Assembly: GCF_947501415.1 (NCBI RefSeq)
Contig: NZ_CANMVL010000009.1
Location: 248,001-312,000, forward strand
DNA: 64,000 nt
Source: an uncultured Halomonas sp.
Lineage (GTDB): Bacteria > Pseudomonadota > Gammaproteobacteria > Pseudomonadales > Halomonadaceae
Direction: 5' to 3'
The position numbers and the translations under genes were made by a program. The notes beneath the pieces are model-generated. The model was not told where the DNA came from, did no database searches, and worked only from the letters and a program-made list of their open reading frames with translations. Below are positions 61,515 through 64,000 of the stretch, in pieces. The stretch's first letter is position 1. The number at the start of each line of letters is the position of its first letter.

Positions 61515-63191
61515 TCAGTCCTGACCCATCTGCTGCTTGATCAGGTCACCGATGGTGGTCGGACCACCGCTCTCGGGAGCCTCTTCACGCAGCTTCTTCA
61601 GGTTCTGACGAGTGTCGTCCTGATCCTTGGCCTTGATGGAGAGGTTGATCTGGCGGTTCTTGCGATCCACACCGATGATACGAGCCTCGACGCTGTCACC
61701 CTCGTTGAGGACGTTGCGAGCATCCTCGACGCGGTCGGCGCTGATTTCGGAGGCCTTGAGCACGGCAACGACATCGGTGGCCAGCTCGACCTGAGCTTCC
61801 TTGGCATCGACCTCGATCACACGACCGGTAACCACAGTACCCTTGTCATTGACCGCCAGGAACTCGGCGACCGGATCGGTATCCAGCTGCTTGATGCCCA
61901 GGGAGATGCGCTCACGCTCCGGATCGATGGAGAGGATCACGGCCTCGGCCTCGTCGCCCTTCTTGAACTGGCGAACCGCTTCTTCGCCGGTATCGGTCCA
62001 GGAGATGTCGGAGAGGTGCACCAGGCCATCGATGCCGCCTTCCAGACCGATGAAGATACCGAAGTCGGTGATCGACTTGATGGTACCGGCAACGCGATCG
62101 CCCTTGTTGTACGTGGCGCTGAAGGTCTCCCACGGGTTGGCAGTGCACTGCTTGATACCCAGGGAGATACGACGACGCTCCTCGTCGATATCCAGTACCA
62201 TGACGTCCACGTCGTCGCCGACCTGCACCACCTTGGACGGATGGATGTTCTTGTTGGTCCAGTCCATCTCGGAGACGTGAACCAGACCCTCGACACCCTC
62301 TTCCAGCTCGGCGAAGCAGCCGTAATCGGTGAGATTGGTGACGGTGGCGTGAACCTTGGTGCCTTCCGGGTAACGATCCTTGATGTTGACCCACGGATCC
62401 TCGCCCAGCTGCTTCAGACCCAGAGACACACGGTTGCGCTCGCGGTCGAACTTGAGGACCTTGACGCTGATCTCGTCACCCACGGCCACGATCTCGCTCG
62501 GATGCTTGATACGCTTCCAGGCCATGTCGGTGATGTGCAGCAGACCGTCGACGCCACCCAGATCGACGAAGGCGCCGTAATCGGTGAGGTTCTTGACGAT
62601 ACCCAGGATCTGCTGGCCTTCCTGCAGAGTCGCAAGCAGGGCCTCGCGCTCGGCGCTGTTCTCGGCCTCGAGGACGGCACGACGGGAAACGACAACGTTG
62701 TTGCGCTTCGGGTCAAGCTTGATGACCTTGAAGTCGAGTTCCTTGTTCTCGAGGTGCGTGGTGTCGCGCACCGGACGCACGTCGACCAGGGAGCCCGGCA
62801 GGAAGGCACGGATGGAGTCGACATCGACGGTGAAGCCACCCTTGACCTTACCGTTGATCACGCCCTTGACGATCTCGTCCTTCTCGAAGGCAGCTTCCAA
62901 CACCTTCCACGCTTCGGCACGCTTGGCCTTCTCGCGGGACAGGCGGGTCTCGCCGAAACCGTCTTCAACGGCTTCCAGGGCGACGTGGACCTCGTCACCG
63001 ACGGCGATGGCCAGCTCACCGTTCTCGTCACGGAACTGGGCCGAGGGGATCTGACCTTCGGACTTCAGGCCGGCATTGACGGTAACCCAGTCACCCTCGA
63101 TGTCGACAACGGTAGCCACGACGATGGCGCCCGGCTCCATGTTGATGTCCTGGAGAGACTGTTCAAAAAGTTCAGCAAAGCTTTCGCTCAT
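61515..63191 (-). CDS. rpsA: 30S ribosomal protein S1
   Basis: A 558-residue S1 with six S1/OB-fold repeats, the length typical of gammaproteobacteria. It begins [13 protein letters not shown]; repeats 1-2 (about 20-170) bind the ribosome and S2; repeats 3-6 bind mRNA, each with GFI/GCF-type RNA-binding strands such as [21 protein letters not shown] (parts) and [19 protein letters not shown] (parts). It brings mRNA to the 30S subunit. TAGGAAC is 5 bases before the ATG. It lies downstream of cmk in the widely conserved cmk-rpsA order; E. coli rpsA represses its own translation, and the same is plausible here. Confidence 0.98.
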   Translation of the reverse strand: MSESFAELFEQSLQDINMEPGAIVVATVVDIEGDWVTVNAGLKSEGQIPSAQFRDENGELAIAVGDEVHVALEAVEDGFGETRLSREKAKRAEAWKVLEAAFEKDEIVKGVINGKVKGGFTVDVDSIRAFLPGSLVDVRPVRDTTHLENKELDFKVIKLDPKRNNVVVSRRAVLEAENSAEREALLATLQEGQQILGIVKNLTDYGAFVDLGGVDGLLHITDMAWKRIKHPSEIVAVGDEISVKVLKFDRERNRVSLGLKQLGEDPWVNIKDRYPEGTKVHATVTNLTDYGCFAELEEGVEGLVHVSEMDWTNKNIHPSKVVQVGDDVDVMVLDIDEERRRISLGIKQCTANPWETFSATYNKGDRVAGTIKSITDFGIFIGLEGGIDGLVHLSDISWTDTGEEAVRQFKKGDEAEAVILSIDPERERISLGIKQLDTDPVAEFLAVNDKGTVVTGRVIEVDAKEAQVELATDVVAVLKASEISADRVEDARNVLNEGDSVEARIIGVDRKNRQINLSIKAKDQDDTRQNLKKLREEAPESGGPTTIGDLIKQQMGQD

Positions 63192-63371
63192 GATGTTCCT
63201 ACGTGATCAACGTTAAAGTGCGACGGAGTCGCTTCCTCCGCACCACCAGCGAGTGCGGGCCTTATTCACCAAACCCCCGGAGATGTTGGCGCTGGTTCGA
63301 CCTGGCTCAGCTCTCGGCAAACGGTGCCGAGCCACGTCATCACATGCTGCCGGGGGCGCCGCAAGGGAGTT

Positions 63372-64000
63372 TCAGGCGTCGGGGAGCAGACCACGCTGGG
63401 TCAGCAGCTCCGTCAGCCGATCCACCACTTCCGGTATCGTCAGGCGCGTGGTATCAAGCGTGATGGCATCTTCTGCCGGCTTGAGTGGCGCCACGCTGCG
63501 CTGCATGTCGCGGGCGTCGCGCGCCTGAATCTCCTTCAAAAGACTCGATAGACTAGCACCCACACCGGCCTCCCGCAACTGAGCCTGGCGACGATGGGCT
63601 CGCTCCTCGGCACTCGCGGTGAGAAATATCTTCAGAGGCGCATCGGTGAATACCACGGTGCCCATATCACGGCCATCGGCCACCAGCCCCGGGGGCTGGC
63701 GGAAGTCGCGCTGGCGGCTCAGCAATGCCTCGCGGACCCCCGGCAGCGCCGCCACACGGGAGGCCGCATCCCCCACCTGCTCGGTACGGATGGTGGTGGT
63801 GGCATCGCTGCCCTCGAGCATCACCCGGGTGGTGCCGCCTTCGGCGACAAACATCACCTCGAGATGGCGCGCCACCTCGGCGAGACTCGCCTCATCATCC
63901 AGGGACACGTCATGCTTGCCGGCAGCCAGCGCCGTGAGTCGATAGAGGGCGCCGCTGTCGAGCAGGTGCCAGCCCAGGCGCTCAGCCACCAGGCGGCTGA
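63372..64000 (-). CDS. cmk: cytidylate kinase, 3' part (5' end outside window)
   Basis: The last 209 or so codons of CMP/dCMP kinase, which phosphorylates CMP and dCMP with ATP. Visible are the CMP-site LLDSGALYR just after the missing P-loop, [12 protein letters not shown] with the family GRD, and [13 protein letters not shown] in the LID region. The open frame continues to the window edge (reading Ser-Arg-Leu-Val before AERLGW), so the N-terminal Walker A lies beyond base 64000. A 180-base gap separates it from rpsA. Confidence 0.95.
   Translation of the reverse strand, partial: SRLVAERLGWHLLDSGALYRLTALAAGKHDVSLDDEASLAEVARHLEVMFVAEGGTTRVMLEGSDATTTIRTEQVGDAASRVAALPGVREALLSRQRDFRQPPGLVADGRDMGTVVFTDAPLKIFLTASAEERAHRRQAQLREAGVGASLSSLLKEIQARDARDMQRSVAPLKPAEDAITLDTTRLTIPEVVDRLTELLTQRGLLPDA

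Noticed and set aside
61338..63206. Plus-strand 622-codon frame opposite rpsA
   Set aside because: It is the shadow of rpsA, with repeated Asp/Leu/Val composition from the complement of S1 repeats.

Overview
The window reads as a chromosomal segment of a high-GC gammaproteobacterium, most likely a member of the Halomonadaceae (Halomonas-like). The evidence is the gene content and style: an MvaT-type H-NS protein, cmk-rpsA, a long queC-queE-queD cluster, a TRAP transporter, a short CioA-like CydA, and interspersed non-coding repeats of a kind I associate with Halomonas. Genes are tightly packed, often with ATGA/TGATG overlaps. I see no rRNA, tRNA, intact insertion sequence, prophage or CRISPR array.

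Layout. 0.4-3 kb: a CIA30-like protein, an AT-richer islet with an orphan 85-residue gene, and an amidase. 3-6.4 kb (minus): two poorly known proteins (one with DUF4236) and RmuC. 6.4-13.1 kb (minus): a four-gene condensin-like Wadjet/MksBEFG anti-plasmid system in the order SMC ATPase, MksE-like, MksF-like, JetD-like nuclease, with a 15-bp tandem repeat array before the nuclease gene. 13.2-15.6 kb: an interspersed repeat, a 33-residue microprotein, an M48 protease and endonuclease IV. 15.7-20 kb: a complete DctPQM TRAP transporter convergent with an FAD-dependent 2-hydroxyacid dehydrogenase. 20-28 kb: a small lipoprotein, DUF938 methyltransferase, RluF, YchJ, a P-type ATPase and HrpB helicase.

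28-38 kb is a purine module: a TetR regulator faces xdhABC, guanine deaminase and a purine permease, with a convergent adenine deaminase at the end. Together these would import adenine, guanine and hypoxanthine and funnel them through hypoxanthine and xanthine to urate. A perfect 16-bp palindrome in the regulator-xdhA gap is a strong operator candidate. 38-46 kb (minus) is cydA-cydB-cydD-cydC followed by a translationally overlapping DUF4139 gene: a bd-type quinol oxidase with its CydDC exporter. 46-51 kb: a Ca2+/Na+ antiporter, then pqiABC for envelope lipid transport. 51-56 kb: RhlE-like helicase, an orphan gene, a CynX-type MFS carrier, asparaginase and DUF2789.

56-60 kb: TrhP (tRNA hydroxylation), then queC-queE-queD for queuosine precursor synthesis; queD carries a frameshift that moves its catalytic C-terminus out of frame. 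60-64 kb: YkgJ-like protein, a small protein resembling the oligomerisation helix of MvaT without its DNA-binding domain, MvaT itself, ribosomal protein S1, and the 3' part of cmk, cut by the window edge.

The points most worth a second look are the Wadjet operon with its odd gene order and repeat spacer, the MvaT-like mini-protein beside mvaT, the three copies of a terminal-inverted-repeat element, the TetR/xdh operator, the DUF4139 gene coupled to cydC, and the broken queD.
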